A stretch of 64,000 nucleotides of DNA from Formicarius rufipectus (GCA_013399695.1 VXAU01001873.1:49840-113839), one strand, 5' to 3'; shown: positions 41,701 to 56,700, numbered from the stretch's first letter. A program made the numbers and translations. The notes: generated by a model from the letters alone, not told the origin.

Positions 41701-44700
41701 ATATTAGCTAAATGCATGGGAAAGAATAGCCAGCATCAAACAGAAGAGTTTCTGACAACAGGTCCGAGTTAACCTCTTCCCTGTAGAGCACACCCCAGAT
41801 GTAGGCAGAGGGAAAAACAAAACATCTGTGGAGGCAATTATGTTACTTCAGACACAAGCAATAGCAACGTGATTGTAAAGATCTTATCTTAAGCTGAAGT
41901 TTATACCTTAAGGTTCAATGAGGCAAGGGAGTTGAAGCATATAGTGTAAACTCTGCCTCTTCGGAGCAGAACACGAGGGAGAAATACATCATTTGATTTC
42001 TCTGCTGGAGGGAGCAACTTTCACTTTTTCTACCTCAACCTCTCTACATTCATAAACTAACAGAATATTATACACTCAATCACCTCCTTTGGATGTTGCA
42101 AAAATTAGTTAATGTTTAGAAAGCACTGATGAAAACTACTTAAGCAAGTGTTAAGTAGTATCAGCATTATGCCGTCTTCACTAAAATTGCTTCCCTCTTC
42201 TCATTGAAGTGCCTTCAACTTTCAACAGTTATTTGACTCCCCACGACTGTACTTTCCTCCCCTGGACTTAAAAAAAAAAAAAAAAAGTTAATTAATGCAA
42301 GTTCTATTGTTATTTAAAGATTATCTGCTGTGCCACCAATTTCAACATCAAGTATAGTTGAGTCATTTCACCCTAGAACCGGTAACTTTTTTCAACTAAA
42401 AATTACCTTAGCTGCTACTAATCTGCTTGCAATGCAAATATAATAGGAAAAAAACAATTTAAACTCTCTGTTTGAAGTTTGTGTCAGGTCATTATATAAA
42501 AAAGACTAATCTGCTAAATAATTAAGGCTCTGCATTTATAGAGTGAGATGGAAGAAACATTACAAGTGACTAATAATTCTGTGCTGCCATTTGCTGCTAA
42601 TCTATAATTAGATTATAAACTTCAAATATCTATGTTAGTCTGAGTAAGGTTTAACAGTCAGTAAAACGGTCTTTCTAAAAAAGCACCTCATCTGTGCCAA
42701 AGAAACTAGGAGTTGTCCCCATCAGTCAGCATCTCTGGTTGAAAGTCAGGCTTTTCTCTGCTGACTGAGAACAAAGAAAGGATGTTAGAAGCAAGCAGCT
42801 TCTGTAAAAAAGTACACACATCCTTATTAAAAATAAGTTACTGCTGCAACAGCTCCAAGCATTGCAACAGCTACTGAAAACTGGAGTATTTGCTGTAAAA
42901 CACTGTTCATGTTCTGTGGTCATTTGCCACTGCAGAGCGTGCATTCCAAAAACATTCTTCCTACAGACAGAGGTATTTTCAAGTCTGATTGTCCAATACA
43001 AGGCACAATGTTTCATAGTTACGATATGCAGGAAATATGCTGACAGAATTCAGTACCTATGACAACGAGGATGACTGTGTATGTTAGTGAACGAACTTGT
43101 AACAGCTTTCTAAGGCAGACACAGAAGATGCAGTGGGTTCACTTACTCTTCTTGGAGAGGAGCTTCTTTCTTTGTCCAACATGGCTCAGTTTATATTCAT
43201 TCTCTTCACAACTGCAGTCTTCCCTATTCCTGTTGTAATACTTGGGCAAAACAGTGGAGGTGCCTTTGTGATTGCCTGCAGCTGCCAGGTTCGCCATTCC
43301 CTTACACTTGTGCAGCTTGAGCTTTCCACTGGCATCTTCCACACACTGCCATTTCTGGAAGAAAAATTTGGTCATTAAAACTCTGTCCAACTGTGCTCTA
43401 TCTAATGGTCAGTTCCATCAATCTATCAGATACTCCCCACTGTAGTAAACTAGGGCTCAATTATCATCTACTGCCAAACTAGAGTTTTCTAATCTTCCAT
43501 TTTTAGACAAAACAGGAACTCTTTGGAACACCCTTGCATTTGTTGCTTGGAGGCAGAACAACGATGATTTCTTAACAAAATCAATACTACAGCTAAAATT
43601 AAGGAGGTGATAAGTGACAACTTTCAGGAGCATAACTGCGGCATAAACTAAGGCCATTCAATCCCAAATGCTGATAATCTCATTATATTTATAATCCACA
43701 ACTCAACTGGACCAAAACTTCCAACTTTAAGGAAGCTCTCCAGATAGAATGGTTTGGAAGGGACCTTAAATACTACCTCATTCCAACCCCCTTGCCATGG
43801 GCAAAGACACCTTTCACTAGACCAGGTTGCTCAGCCTGGCCTTGAACACCTTCAGGCACAGTGTGTTTGCAGGGTTGCCCTGCAGAAGTACCTGTTTCTC
43901 TTAGCTGACCTTTAAATGGTTTAGAGCATCTGTGGAAGCCTGTAGTTGGATGAGTTTATCTCCACCTTGAGCGTTTCTCGTAACAGCTATTCCCATTCAA
44001 CACCCTTGGGCTTGACTGGCAATGGCGAGCCAATGGCAATGGATGCCTCTGAAGTGGGAATCCTTGCACTCCTGCACTCAAACCAGAGGAAATCTCATCT
44101 CTTATCTCCAACTCCCTCTGTTATCCAAAACCTGAAGTAACTTGCTTACAGTTCCCTTTGTGCTGCCGTTACAGCTGTACTTAGGGCAAGTGAGTTTAGC
44201 TACCTTCAACTTAGCACAGAAGTTCTACCCACTTCCCTGGTACATAACAAAATTATTTCACCTACTCCTTAATTTACTAACATTCCACCAGCTACAGAGG
44301 CTTTGAAACACATAAACCCACAGTAGCAGCTGCTACTCTTTCAAATGGAGTCAGAAACATGTCAGCTTCTTGATGAGTCTTGAGTTCCTCTTTCCCCATT
44401 ACAAAATCCTAAGTCTGTGCCTCCAGGACTCACCATAATACCAAAAATTTTCCAAATAAAAGGACAGAAGGAAAAACAGCAACAGCTCCCAAGTGTGATG
44501 ATATTTTACATCAGCCCACAGCTCTGTGAGGGAGATACAGTGACTTCAGTTCCCACAGTAAGGTGTGCAAAGGCTGGGACAATGAAGCCTACATTTTCCT
44601 TTGAAATCCACTCCATTGTTTGCAGGACAGCAAAGGAAGAAAACAAGACTACTGTGCTTTTATAATCAGACGTAAACAGGAGTCAGGAGTGAACTGGCCA

Positions 44701-47700
44701 GTTACAGTGGATTTATCCATGTTCATGAGAGATCTTTTCATTTAAAATGATCAATTTTATGGTGTGTCCACTTATTTCTTTAGACAATTGGATACCAAGT
44801 TTCTCAAGCTATAGCTGTTTCCAACCTCCTATACAACCCAAGCCTTGCATGGGTTGTAGGAAAACGTGGCTTAACTTTCAGCACAAGGAATCGGGACATC
44901 AAGGAGAGATACTGACAATAAGACATTTGAATCCTTTGTGTGACTGTCTTTAACTGTAAAACAGTACACATTTACCTAGATAGGGTATAGCATTAACTTC
45001 TGAAGCCTAAATTGGTTTCTTAATTTTATAAATGCTTAACATTGACTGATGTGCAAACTGAGTTATTTTACTAGAATAAGTCACTGGTTTTTTCATAACA
45101 GAGATAAAACTGTTTGCTGCTGTTTCCTATTTCAATTCATCTGAACCTTATTTTTGAAAATATATAAACTGCATTTTTTGCTCAGTAGAGCTCTGTGCCA
45201 TAGGTGCCAAATACATGAAAAATGAAGATTCAACAGAAGGCAAGTTAAATGCCATGATGAGAATCACTGAAAAGAAGTGCTCTGATGTGTGGCCCAAAAA
45301 TACTTTTTCTCTATTTCTTTCATCTCTTGTCAAGAGATTGATGCACATTTTCTCCCTCCAGGTGAACAAAAACCCTTTAACTTTTGGGGCAGTTTAAATC
45401 GTTCCATACAGCTGTGCGCTACAGTGAAAATATCTTAACAGCTGTGCTGGAAGGGTGCATTGTATGCAGGCCCACAGCTGAATGACTGCAGTGCAGAGCT
45501 ACAGAAATTACTATAGAAGCAAACACTGAACACAGGTGTGAGAGGTGGGGGGAAGTAAAGTCTCAAGCTTTTCTTTTTTTTCCCAAAAGAGATATGAGAG
45601 TGTGTGGGAAGGTGCCTGGGATTCAACAGTTTACCCTTGGTCTGTTCAGAGACAGCAATGCAAATTCTCTCTAGACTGATATCAAGGCTATATCAGCTGC
45701 AGTTATCTCCACAGACCACTTTTAAACTCGAGGTGGGGGGGGCAGGAATTGCAAGGAAACTCTGAAAACCTCTGCTTGACAGTTAAGAAGCTTTAAACAT
45801 TAATTCTGGCATTTTAAATTGCTTTCTAGTGCACAGCATACCATCTGCTCTGTGGAGAAGGACCGAGTTGGTTCCGGTGGACAACAAGCTGCCCTGGAGC
45901 CAGCAGAGTGCTCTGGGGACCAAAAGGGCCAATAGTGTCCTGGGCAGCCTTATGGAGGGTATTGCCAGGACAGCGAGGGAGGGAATCTTGCCCATTTACG
46001 TGGTCTCTGTGAGGAACATCTGGAGTGCTGCCTCCAGATCTCAGCCTCTCCGTACAGGAGGGAGCTCTTGCAGTGGGTCCAGTGGAGGCTGAGGAGGTGG
46101 TGAAAGGACTGGAGCATCTCTCTTACAAGGAAACTCTGAGGCAGTTGGGGCTGTTCAGCCTTGAGAAGAGATGCTTCTCTCTTCTACAGAATCCCACTGC
46201 CATGGAGTAATTCTGCCTGTAGTAATTTTTCCTCGGTAGAAGAGATGGCTGTGAAGGGGCCTCATCGGTATCTGCAGGGATGTGTTAGAGGATGGACCAG
46301 GCTCTGCTCAGAGGCACCCAGCAATGGAACAAAAGGCAATAGTCATACACTGATGCTCAGGAAGCTCTGCGTGAACATGGAGAAGAACTTTACTGTGCAG
46401 TGACCAAGCACTGAACAGCTCGACCAGAGAGTGTGGAGTCTCTCTCACTGGGGATATTCCAGAACCCTCTGGACACAATCCTGTGACCCGTGCTCTGGGA
46501 TGCTTCAACAGGGAGGCTGGACCAGAGAGACCACTGTGGTCCCTTCCAACTTGACCATTATGATTTTGTGATCATGCAGAAACCTGTGTCAAACCTTAGC
46601 AGCAATTAAAATATTTTTAAAGAAATAACCAGTTAAATAATAAAATGTCTACATTAAGAACTTCAGAGTGCCCCAGAGATACTTTGGCTCACAGGTACAC
46701 ATAATAACGATTCGGTAGCAAACTACAAATATTTATAAATAGTGGATAAACTCAACCAGTCAAGAAAACAACATGCCCTAAGTTCACTACCTGGCCTCAA
46801 CTTTTGAAGTATTTTATTCATTAGGGCAAATGACGGGTTCCTAAGTCAAGTTCTATAGCTCATAACACCTCAAAAGAGCTAACTCCTGAAAGAGAGGGGA
46901 ATTTAAGACCAGATAAAAGACAGTGGAAAACTCAAGACTGCTCTACAACCTTCATCCCAGTTCATATCAAAATTCCAAAGGAAGAGTCTTTCTTTCCTTC
47001 TGCAAAGCCTATCAGAACAGCCATAAAATAAATGGTTTTTGCAATATGTCCTGATGTCCATCAAGCTCATATTCTGCAAAACTTTCTGGACACCTCATTT
47101 AAACACTAAAGCTGTTCCAGCTGGAGATTTCCTATCATCCTCAGGCAGGCCAAGTTAGCTGTTGTGCTCCTGCTTTCTGACACCAGCTGAGCTGGGCTTG
47201 TTCTGATGCTTCTGCTCCACCCCCTAACCCACCTCCCACTCATGCTACCCAGCTATTTGCTTGGAAAGCAGAAGAGTCTGGGCTTTAGTTTAATGCATAA
47301 ATTAGTGGTGGTGAACAGCAATCTTGTTCAAAGGTACACTTCAAACACAAAAAAAGCCTCAACCCCACAGTTTATGCTCTCCCCTCCAGCCCAAACTATC
47401 TGCTCTAAGTATCCAAGAGTAAATTAGGACTCTCCTATCTATGAAACATGGAATCTTAATGGCAGCAGTTGTAGTCTGAACAGATGCCTTGTTCCCTTCT
47501 AGTAACACTATTCACTTTGAACATGCCAAATGACCCCTCAGCAGAAAAAGACATGTTGTACTTCTCTCTGTGTTAAATCTATTATTTTCTTCAGAGCCCT
47601 CACTGTCTTTGAGTTTTGCATTATCATGCAACAATGTCTTCCTACCCCAATCACGGATGTAAATTCAAAGTCATTATTTGGGGCCCAAATCAGCCATGAC

Positions 47701-50700
47701 TTTCCCTGCTGGATTTTTTTCCTACAGTTCACTCATTTCCCTCTGTGAGTGTCTCTCAATTGACACTGCATTCTTTGGGGGAAAAAAGCTGAGCACACAA
47801 GCCTTGTTAAGAAAATATTCCATTGAAATACCCAGCTTTCAGAGCTGAGCCCTAATTCCTCATGCTGCGTCTCATCAGCTTCTCTTTTTGTTAAGCAAAA
47901 GAGATTCCTTTCTTCATTACAGAGAAATAAAAAGTGAAACAGTCTAATCAGTGAGCTGCCAGCAAGGTTCCTTAAGAGTTTTATGAATATAGGCTCTAGG
48001 AATCAACATTTCCACAGGATAATAAAGTCTTCTGTCTTTGCCAGCAACCTGAGAAAAACACTTCAGCAATATATGCCCTCTTTTAATTTACACAGATGGC
48101 TTCTGAACCCAATGTTGCTGCCACATTAGATGGTGAGTTACAAAAATCTACTTTAATGGCTAGAAATATTCTAACTTTGAGTCAAATCGGATTCATGAGT
48201 AGTCTGGATATATCTTTTGGTCTTGTCTGAAAGTACGGCTGCAGTTTAGTTTCTTCTTTGCTGTGGTCTGCTCCTTGTGTTATTTTTCATTGGGGTAATG
48301 AGGACAAAACAGCAAAATTAAGAGAGACAGCCTACTCTACAAGAAGTAGTTCTACTGCTTTTGCTGGCAGCTTGTCCTACTACTCAGATGGTACAGGGTT
48401 CAGAGAACAGACAATCAGACTTTCCCACTGTTTATCTCACACACATTACTAATCTGTTCTCATTGACTTAAAATAATTACCTCATGTCTTCTCCACAACA
48501 TCTCTTAGACTCAGGCAGACAGATTCCTCTCTTCTCAACTGGTTTTTGTTTGTTTGGTTGGGGGTTTTTTGTTTTGTTTTTGGTGGTTTTGTTGGGGTTT
48601 TGTTTGTTTGTTTTGGTTGGTTGGTTTTTTGGTTTTTTTAACTGAATATGCCCAGTTTCGTAATTCACCCAAAAAAGGTATTATTTTCTTATTATTTTGA
48701 CATTTTTGTTGGATTCTCTCTTTCTTCCAGTACCTCCTTCCCATTCATCCACTGACAAATGATGAGTCTGGTTTACTCTATTTCATGTCATCAGTATATA
48801 AATAGCACTGCCTGGTCTTCATTCCAACAGGACGTTATTCCATTACACTGTCTCACAATTTTTGGAGAATCAGACCTCTGAACTGCCATGTCAATTTCAG
48901 CTGTCACACACTACCCATCACTCAAACCTCAAGATTTTAAGATGGATGAACCATTTATTGACAGAATGTTTTGAGGGCTTTTTAACGCCACAAACTGTAG
49001 CTGAAGTAAGGCAGGTAGGACAATTACAACTAGTTTGCAAATAAAAAAAAATCAGGTATCCAGCTAATTTTAAGATTAAAATTACATATTTATTAGTAGT
49101 ATAGTAATTGTGGTATCAATTGTCCCAGCTGCAGTATCAGACACTGCAGAAGCTGAGGCTTGACTGCAGCCTTAGCAGAAACTCCTTTAGTGGTGGGAAA
49201 AAAAGCAGCACCAAAAGGAGAATTGATTTGTCCAAGGTCCCACACTGAGTCTGTAACAGCTCAGAGACTGAAGGCAGTTGCTTGACCTCCATCTCATTTT
49301 CTTTTGAACTAAAGTACACTGCTAATCATATCAGGATATTTGAAAATTTTGGGGCTATTATTAAATGTTGGTATTAATTTTAGCAAGCTATTTACAATAA
49401 CCACTACTGCAATGACAAGGAGTTAAAAAAATCTCAGTTAACAAGAAACACAAATTTCTTGGGTTTGTGAAGCAACAAGCAAAAAAATACTCCAAGTGAA
49501 ACAGGCTCTGGAAATCATTATAGGCTATTTCTAGCTAGAAGAAAACAGTTTTGTTAATTACAGTTCCTGATAAGGAATACAATCCTCAGATAACAGCCTT
49601 AACAAAACATCATGATTTTAATTTTCATGGTTTGTTGCCTCCTAATTTTATCAGTTTGAGAGCTGATAAAATTTTTAGTGTATGAAGTTATCAGCAAGTC
49701 ATTTCTTGTTGCAGGCATAGATTAAGAACTTGATCTGAAAATTGCTGATCATGTGCAACTGGTGCTGAAATTCAGGAACTCCAGAGATCTGCCAAAAGAG
49801 CTATTTAAGTTATCTGGACTCTAGCTAGCTTGATAGACTTCTCGTATCAACAGAATCTGAATTCCTTCCTCGCCTAAGGATATCTCTGCTAGGTCTGAAA
49901 GAAATAGACAAACCCAAAACACAGTCTTCGACCCAGTTTTTAGAGAAATTAATCATAAAACCTGACACTGCTTCCTAGCCCAGGTTGATATAAGTTCAAG
50001 TGGCCTCAGAAAAAGAATATACAACCAATTTTTTTTCTATTGCTCCTCCCTTGGCACTAAACAATGGCTAGTCATGACTGTGGTGGCAGAAATAGGATAT
50101 TGAGGTCCACTTAGGATCTGCTGAGAAAGGCACACGCTAACCACAATAGCTTTCGCCACTGGTTTTGCCATGGGATGTGAGAGAACTGGGGGAGGAGACC
50201 AAGTGTGTAAGTTACACGCTTTTACTTATGGTGTCTTCAGACCAGTTACAAAAGAGAATATCCCTTCAGGATCCTGGTAAAGCACAACACAATTGGAAAG
50301 AAGACTGTGTGTCAGACCTTTCATTTGCAAAATATCTGAAGCAACCGATACGCTAATGTTTGCATTTTGAACGTTCTCCTGTGAAAACTGCCATAGAAAA
50401 TAACATTTTTAATGTAAAGGCAAATTCTATTTGTATCAGATTTGCATGTAAATAAAGCTCTGAAAACAAAAAGTATTTTAAAAGGAAATAATGTCAATCA
50501 AGACAACTATTTTTACTGATGAGTTAGCAAAATTATCGTTGAATGCCAAGTCCATCTAAAGACAAAATTACTACCTTTTAATTTTGGGTCTTTTTACATG
50601 CACAACATAGATTTCCTACAGCAACCAGCACTGCTGCAGGTATTGCATGTTCATCAAATGTGCACAAAGCTGGCAAATTACTTAGAGGGCAATTTTATGC

Positions 50701-53700
50701 AGTTGTTGATATGATACTGTGAAGTTGTTCATAATACTCTACAGAGTAGTGGTGATATCGTAATTTGCTTCCACAAAAGCACATTAATGCAGACCACCAA
50801 ATAAAAGAGGTTCAGCTTCCACTTACCAACCAGTTTAGAATGAAAGGCCAAACTACACTAAAGAGAAAAAAAATGGGTGGAAGACATTAGGTACTAGGAT
50901 AAATGTTTTTTATTTCATGTGGGAAGAACTCATCTCTTTTAAATCCTTGAATAAAAATGCTGAACTGCTCTTTCATCTGAGTCTGCAGTCACCCTTTGTT
51001 GGACGCAAATAACTAACACTGACCAAACCCTACATACTGAAAAAGAAAACATGGCAACACACAGATACCCACTGCACTTAGAAGAATTTACATATATTAG
51101 TGTTGTCAAAAAAAAAATCCACATAATGGACTGTGAAACAAGGTTTTAAACAGTATGAATAGCCTCATCTCCATGATGCTAGTGTTCTCTTACCAAAGCT
51201 ATTATAAGTTAAGGAGGGTGACAGACTTGCAAAAGATCATTTGGGGGCAATAGAACTGTATTCACAAACTTGCACACTGGTAAAGCAGAATTTCAAAGTC
51301 CCCATCTCACATTCAAAGCTTTCTTTACCTCTCATTTACTTTAAACTCTGTCCTTTTCTCTTGCCCTTCACTCTACTTCTGAGTCTTTGTCCTTCATTTG
51401 TGCTTCTTGTCTCCTGCTCACACTTCAGAACTCCTGGGACTGCTCAGATTTCTCTGTGCATCAAGTAGCAGGTCCCCAAATCTTGTTTAAGTCAAAAGAA
51501 AGAATCCCAATGACTTTAACAAGCTTTCAACTAATTCTGACCCAGACTTTTCTTCATCTTTGCATCAGGATGTGAAAATTCCCCTTTTGTACTGAACACT
51601 CCAGATGCTACTAGAGTGTGCTGTGAGATCACAAGATAGCTGCTAAATAACCATTGTGTTTGCATACCGTGAACTCCCCCCAAGGCAGTGGTACCTTATT
51701 AATTTGGGCTCATTGTACTAACTATGCAGAACTGTGACCAGCATCAAGCAAACAGACAACACACCCATCTGTCATTTGAGAAGTAGTCTTGCTTCACTCT
51801 GAAAAAAATTTTGGATGCACCCAGATTTAGACCAAATTTATCCTCGAAGTATATTCATCTCCCCTATTCCTATTTGTCTAGGCAGAATACTAGGACATAT
51901 TCTCTAGTGTAGGGGTGAGATGCATTGAGACTCCCTTGAGAGCCCTTCACAGACTTTAACTGACCTGATTGTTTGGCAATTTTTCCTGATGTCCAACATA
52001 AATTTCTTTTTTGCTCAATTTAATCTTATCACTTACAATTATGTCTGATTGAACTGCTCAAAACAATTCTTCTCCCCCCTGTCCCCTAACAATAAGGATG
52101 CAACACACTTATCTCTTATTAATACATCTTTACTTTGGAACTCATTAGCAACTCTGACTACAGAGGTGGTGTTTTATAACCACTTCTTGAAGAGCCGAAG
52201 ATATTTTATCATCCATGAAAGAAAACATAAACCTGTGAATATGTGTAGACATCACAGGGTCTTCCCCCTTTCTTCCACAACTGAGGCATGTGGCAACTAG
52301 TGTAGGAAAGCCTGAATGTAGCTAAGTTACTATGCAAAGAGGCAGACTCAGGGGGCACATGGACTTGGAAAGTCTCTCTCCCCCACTGTTCTTAAAATAA
52401 TGTTCAAAATATTCAGGAAGGCAAAGACAAAAGAAGTTGAAACATCTTCCAATAAGAAAGAACTAATAGAAAAAGAAGAGCTGTATTTCCCCATACTATT
52501 TACTTGCCGATGAAGCCGTAGAAACAGTAACTTTTCCCCCAGTCCCTCAAATAACATCTCAAATTCATATAACAGTGGATTGCTCCAACACAGGTAAAAC
52601 TGCAGCTCAAAACATCTGATGACAATACACTATTGCATGTTATACTCCTTTTAAGTTTAGTATTTTTAGGAAGAACAGGACATTATAATTTCACAGTGTA
52701 CTACATCTGACAAAGAAATCACAGGAGGAAAAAAGCATCTGGGAAATTCTTATACATATGAAATGGATCCAACTACCTACGTAACAATGGGCTCGTTTCA
52801 CAGGTACACTTAACTACATGACCAGTAGAGCCAGAAGAAGGGAGTCCGGTCTCTGACAGTGAAAATGAACTCCTGTAGCCTAAGCACTGCCTTCAGCGTT
52901 GGAAAGTGCAGATATCGTCTGAATAGCTAACAGTTAATGTTCCACAGACTGACTCATCCTGAGAGCCCTTTGAGTTGCCAGGATATGAAGTAACACCAGC
53001 CTAGAAACAGACACATTAACATATAGACCCATTTACCTTTCCTGCTTTGTCCACAGAAGAATGTGTAACTGTCCTTGGAAGGGGTACTCTGACCCACATC
53101 TGGATTAGAATATCACAGAGTCAATTCTGTCATGTTTCCAGAGGATGAGAATTCCCCCAGGAGTGGGGAATTCTCTCTCTGGAGACAGCTATGCTTTGAC
53201 TTTGTAAATTTATGAGAGCAATGCAAAATCCCTTCCTGTGCATGTCAAGACCATGTACTGATACTTCGAGATTTTTTTCACCTGAATTTCTTCTATGTAA
53301 CTTGGATCTAAAGTGAACATATTTTCATATCTGCCCAGAACAGTTATGCAACAAGAGAAACACAGTCAAATGAGCTTCATGCCCATATACACAAATTGCC
53401 CCCAGTTATAATTGCATGTGTGTTTTCCCAGGGTGTTTATGTTCAGAGGAAGGATATATCGAGTTAACAGAATGTTAGGTTCCCATTATTATACATAATT
53501 CCAAATAACAACAACAAAATTAAGTAAATAGATAACTGAAAGCAAAGCAAACTATATGTATTCAGAGAAGGCAAATTTGTTAGATACATTGCAGCATCTC
53601 ACCACTAATGAATCTCAAACCACATTCTATTTGGGGAATAGAATGTTAAAATGGCTCAGGTGGTTCTCTTAACAGCAGTCATGAATCAAAGCAGAACATC

Positions 53701-56700
53701 TGAATCAGAATTTTCTGACAGACAGTCAATCTCATAAATGCTGTAATATGGTTTTGAGCAAGGGCCACAGAGTCATTTGATTCATAAGCATGGACACTGG
53801 CATGGACAATGAGGTGAAGGACGCAGTGAAGGTGTTAAGCTTAGCCTAACTACAACTACTTCCTTTCAGTCAGGGGTACAGTGCCCTACCTGACCAAGCT
53901 GTTCACAAGCAGTTTGATACTCAGCTCGCTGACAGAGATCTTTCACACGCTGGTATTTGGGTAGAAAGTTTTCTTCTTGGGCATCTACCTTCTCATTCTC
54001 CCTCTTATGTAGCAGTTTACTGGGGGAAAAAAAAGCATATTTATTTTTACATTAATATTAATTCCAAGATATAAATGCAGTTTGTTAAAAAGACTCAGAG
54101 GAGCAGGCTATTTTCCGAGTCCATAGCATCATCGGCAGTCTAAACAGTCCAGTAGAAACTAGCACTTAACCTCTCCTATAACACGTAAGTTACTCATGTC
54201 ATGCTCTCAGGGAGCATACAAAAACATGGTTGGACTTGATCTCAGAGGTCTCTTCCAACCCAGCCGATTCTATACAAAATCAAGACAGTATGTTTTACGC
54301 CTGATTGGCAGGCAGTGACAAGGGTCAATACAAAGAGACCACATCCTCCTCATTCTACAGAGCTGCACTTAGCAAACCCCTTGTGCCCCCATTTCCGTAT
54401 TAAGGCAGAAGCACAGAGGGAATGGCGGCAGACGAACACACAGAACAGCTGGGTTATTCACACTCCGATGATACAAGCCGGCGAGGGGCAGCAGCTGAAA
54501 GCAAAATGGAATGCCTTTCCATCTCTCAATCCAAGTAAACTCCCTTCCCCCACCCCAATAGCATATATATGCAGGTTGCAGGCAAAGGCCATACGTTCCC
54601 TCCAATCACACAATCGCTGCCATTAGGCAACACTGCAGCGACTGGCACAGCTAAATGGCTTTAGACTGGTAGAGCGCCACTTCATATTTAGCATCTTTCT
54701 ATTTAAAAAGACTGGGCTTTGTGATTAACAATTTCCTTACCCTCTTTCCACTAGGAACGAGTCTCTCCACACCTTCATTTTTTTCTTTAAACGGAACCTA
54801 GAAGGAAATGCGGAGAGGAAAAAGCAACTCCCACAAAACCAAGCAATGGCCCAGTTTTCTCTCCCGTCCCAATTCCAGTGAGAAACATGCCATCTAAGTG
54901 CACAAGGGGACATCCAGCTCTACGAAGCAGGTACATATGCCTGTCCAGTGCAATCCATGAACACATAGAGGACAGATTTTTCTCACAGGGACAAAATCCC
55001 CAACAGATTCACAGAGTACAATTTCTTCAACATAAGCATGGTTAAGGCACAGTAGACTAACTGAATCATCTTTGATCACAAAGGATCGCAAATTAAATCC
55101 AGATGTCATGACTCAAGTTTGGGGTCCTAACCTGCCTACTACCCACAAAGTAGCCTATTCTAAAGCAGCTGCTCCTTTCCCCCTCTCCCTTCACCCAAGT
55201 ACTTGTAAAACAAATAAATCTCCTTCCCTTTTTCTGCTGTTTTTCTCTAGCAAGCATTCAGACTAATCCTCTTCCTCAGTCTTTTTCCAATGAAAGTACT
55301 GATGGAAAGTCTTAAATAATAACTGCAATTCTGAGTTCTAGCTTGTCGTTATATTACAGTCTGACATACAAACAACCCTTTCAATTCAATTATTCTACAA
55401 TTTATTCAAAATTAAATGCTTTGCTACAAATGATGCCAGAGAGACAACTGAAATCTGTAACTTACATAGCTAAAGATCTTCACATGTATCACTCTCTTCT
55501 ACAGAGACTGTATTTAGTATATATGGATGCCATCTGTGCCATATATGTACTATGTGAACGTGCCAAAATGAAAATAACTTACTGAAGTGAGTCATATTGC
55601 CAAATAGTCTTCAGACTTTCCAGTGAATGATGTAATCATATAGATGGTAATTTTATTACATTTTCCTTTAATTTTGCTGCGTGTTGCTGAACACTTGTTC
55701 AGTCTTTTGTACACACACACATACATGTTTCCTCACACATTTCCAGTTCTTACCGATTTACTGGTCTCTCAGAATCCAGCAGCTTTAGAATAGATTTACC
55801 ATCCATATCAGAGGGAATATCCAATCCAGCAATATCTAGAATTGTAGGTGCAAGATCAATATTCAACACAATGTGAGGATTCCTGGAAAAAAACATATAG
55901 GAGAATACAGTTTAAAGTCCATGTAATGATACCAAGCAACTCCAGGTCTTCCACAGAGCCCAAGAACCTGAAAAGGGTTATTTTATGACATCTGCAAATA
56001 AAAGAGGACAATCCAATTCATTTCCATGAAGGAAATTATAAAAATACGTAGCTAAGTTGCATAACCTCAACAGCATTAATTTAGAACTTTAGCACAGAGC
56101 ATTTTTGAGAAAGCAAAGTAGTTCATAAGGCAAAGTTAATTAATTATTGCAAAAGATGGTTCCAAAGTATTTAAAAATATGAGAAAGCACTTGAAAAACT
56201 TCTTGGGTGTCTTACAGAATGAAGACATTTCCTAGAGTGGACATTTTTCAAAAGTGCAGCAGCTGGTGCTGCACATCCATGCAAGCAAAAAAGGTAATGG
56301 TCTTGACTCTGTTGTACCAGCAGAACACACTATCAGTTCTCCTTACTGAGTAGACATACTTTTCTGCCAAAGATGATCAGGAATTCAGTCAGAATGGGCA
56401 GAACTTTGTGCCTCCCTTTGGCAGCCAGGTCAACACGAGTAGAGATGTGAACATAAAGAACTTTTCAGGTCACTACATATCCACACACAAGAACCAAGAA
56501 CTTACAAGGACCCAGCCTCCACATTTGGACCTCGGACATAGAAAGGAACTCTGATATCAAACTCATATGGCATGGACTTCCCTTTCACCAGCCCAAACTG
56601 CCCAATATGATAACCATGGTCCGCTGTATATATTATGTATGTATTGTCCAGTTCTCCCGTTTCAACCAATGTGTTGTAAATCTGAAAAAAAAAGAAGCAA

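Larger units (their letters stand above)
43355..53889 (-). other. SULF2 intron, 10.5 kb (largest in the window)
   Basis: Holds two CR1 fragments (~43740-43870 and ~45830-46578), a G/T-rich tract (48540-48641) and an 11-bp inverted repeat (49644-49673). The rest, including 46.6-48.5 and 49.7-53.9 kb, is unique-looking with no coding signal. Confidence 0.8.

Noticed and set aside
48477..48744. Lys/Asn/Pro/Thr-rich repetitive peptides on the minus strand
   Set aside because: They are direct translations of the G/T low-complexity tract, with no coding evidence.
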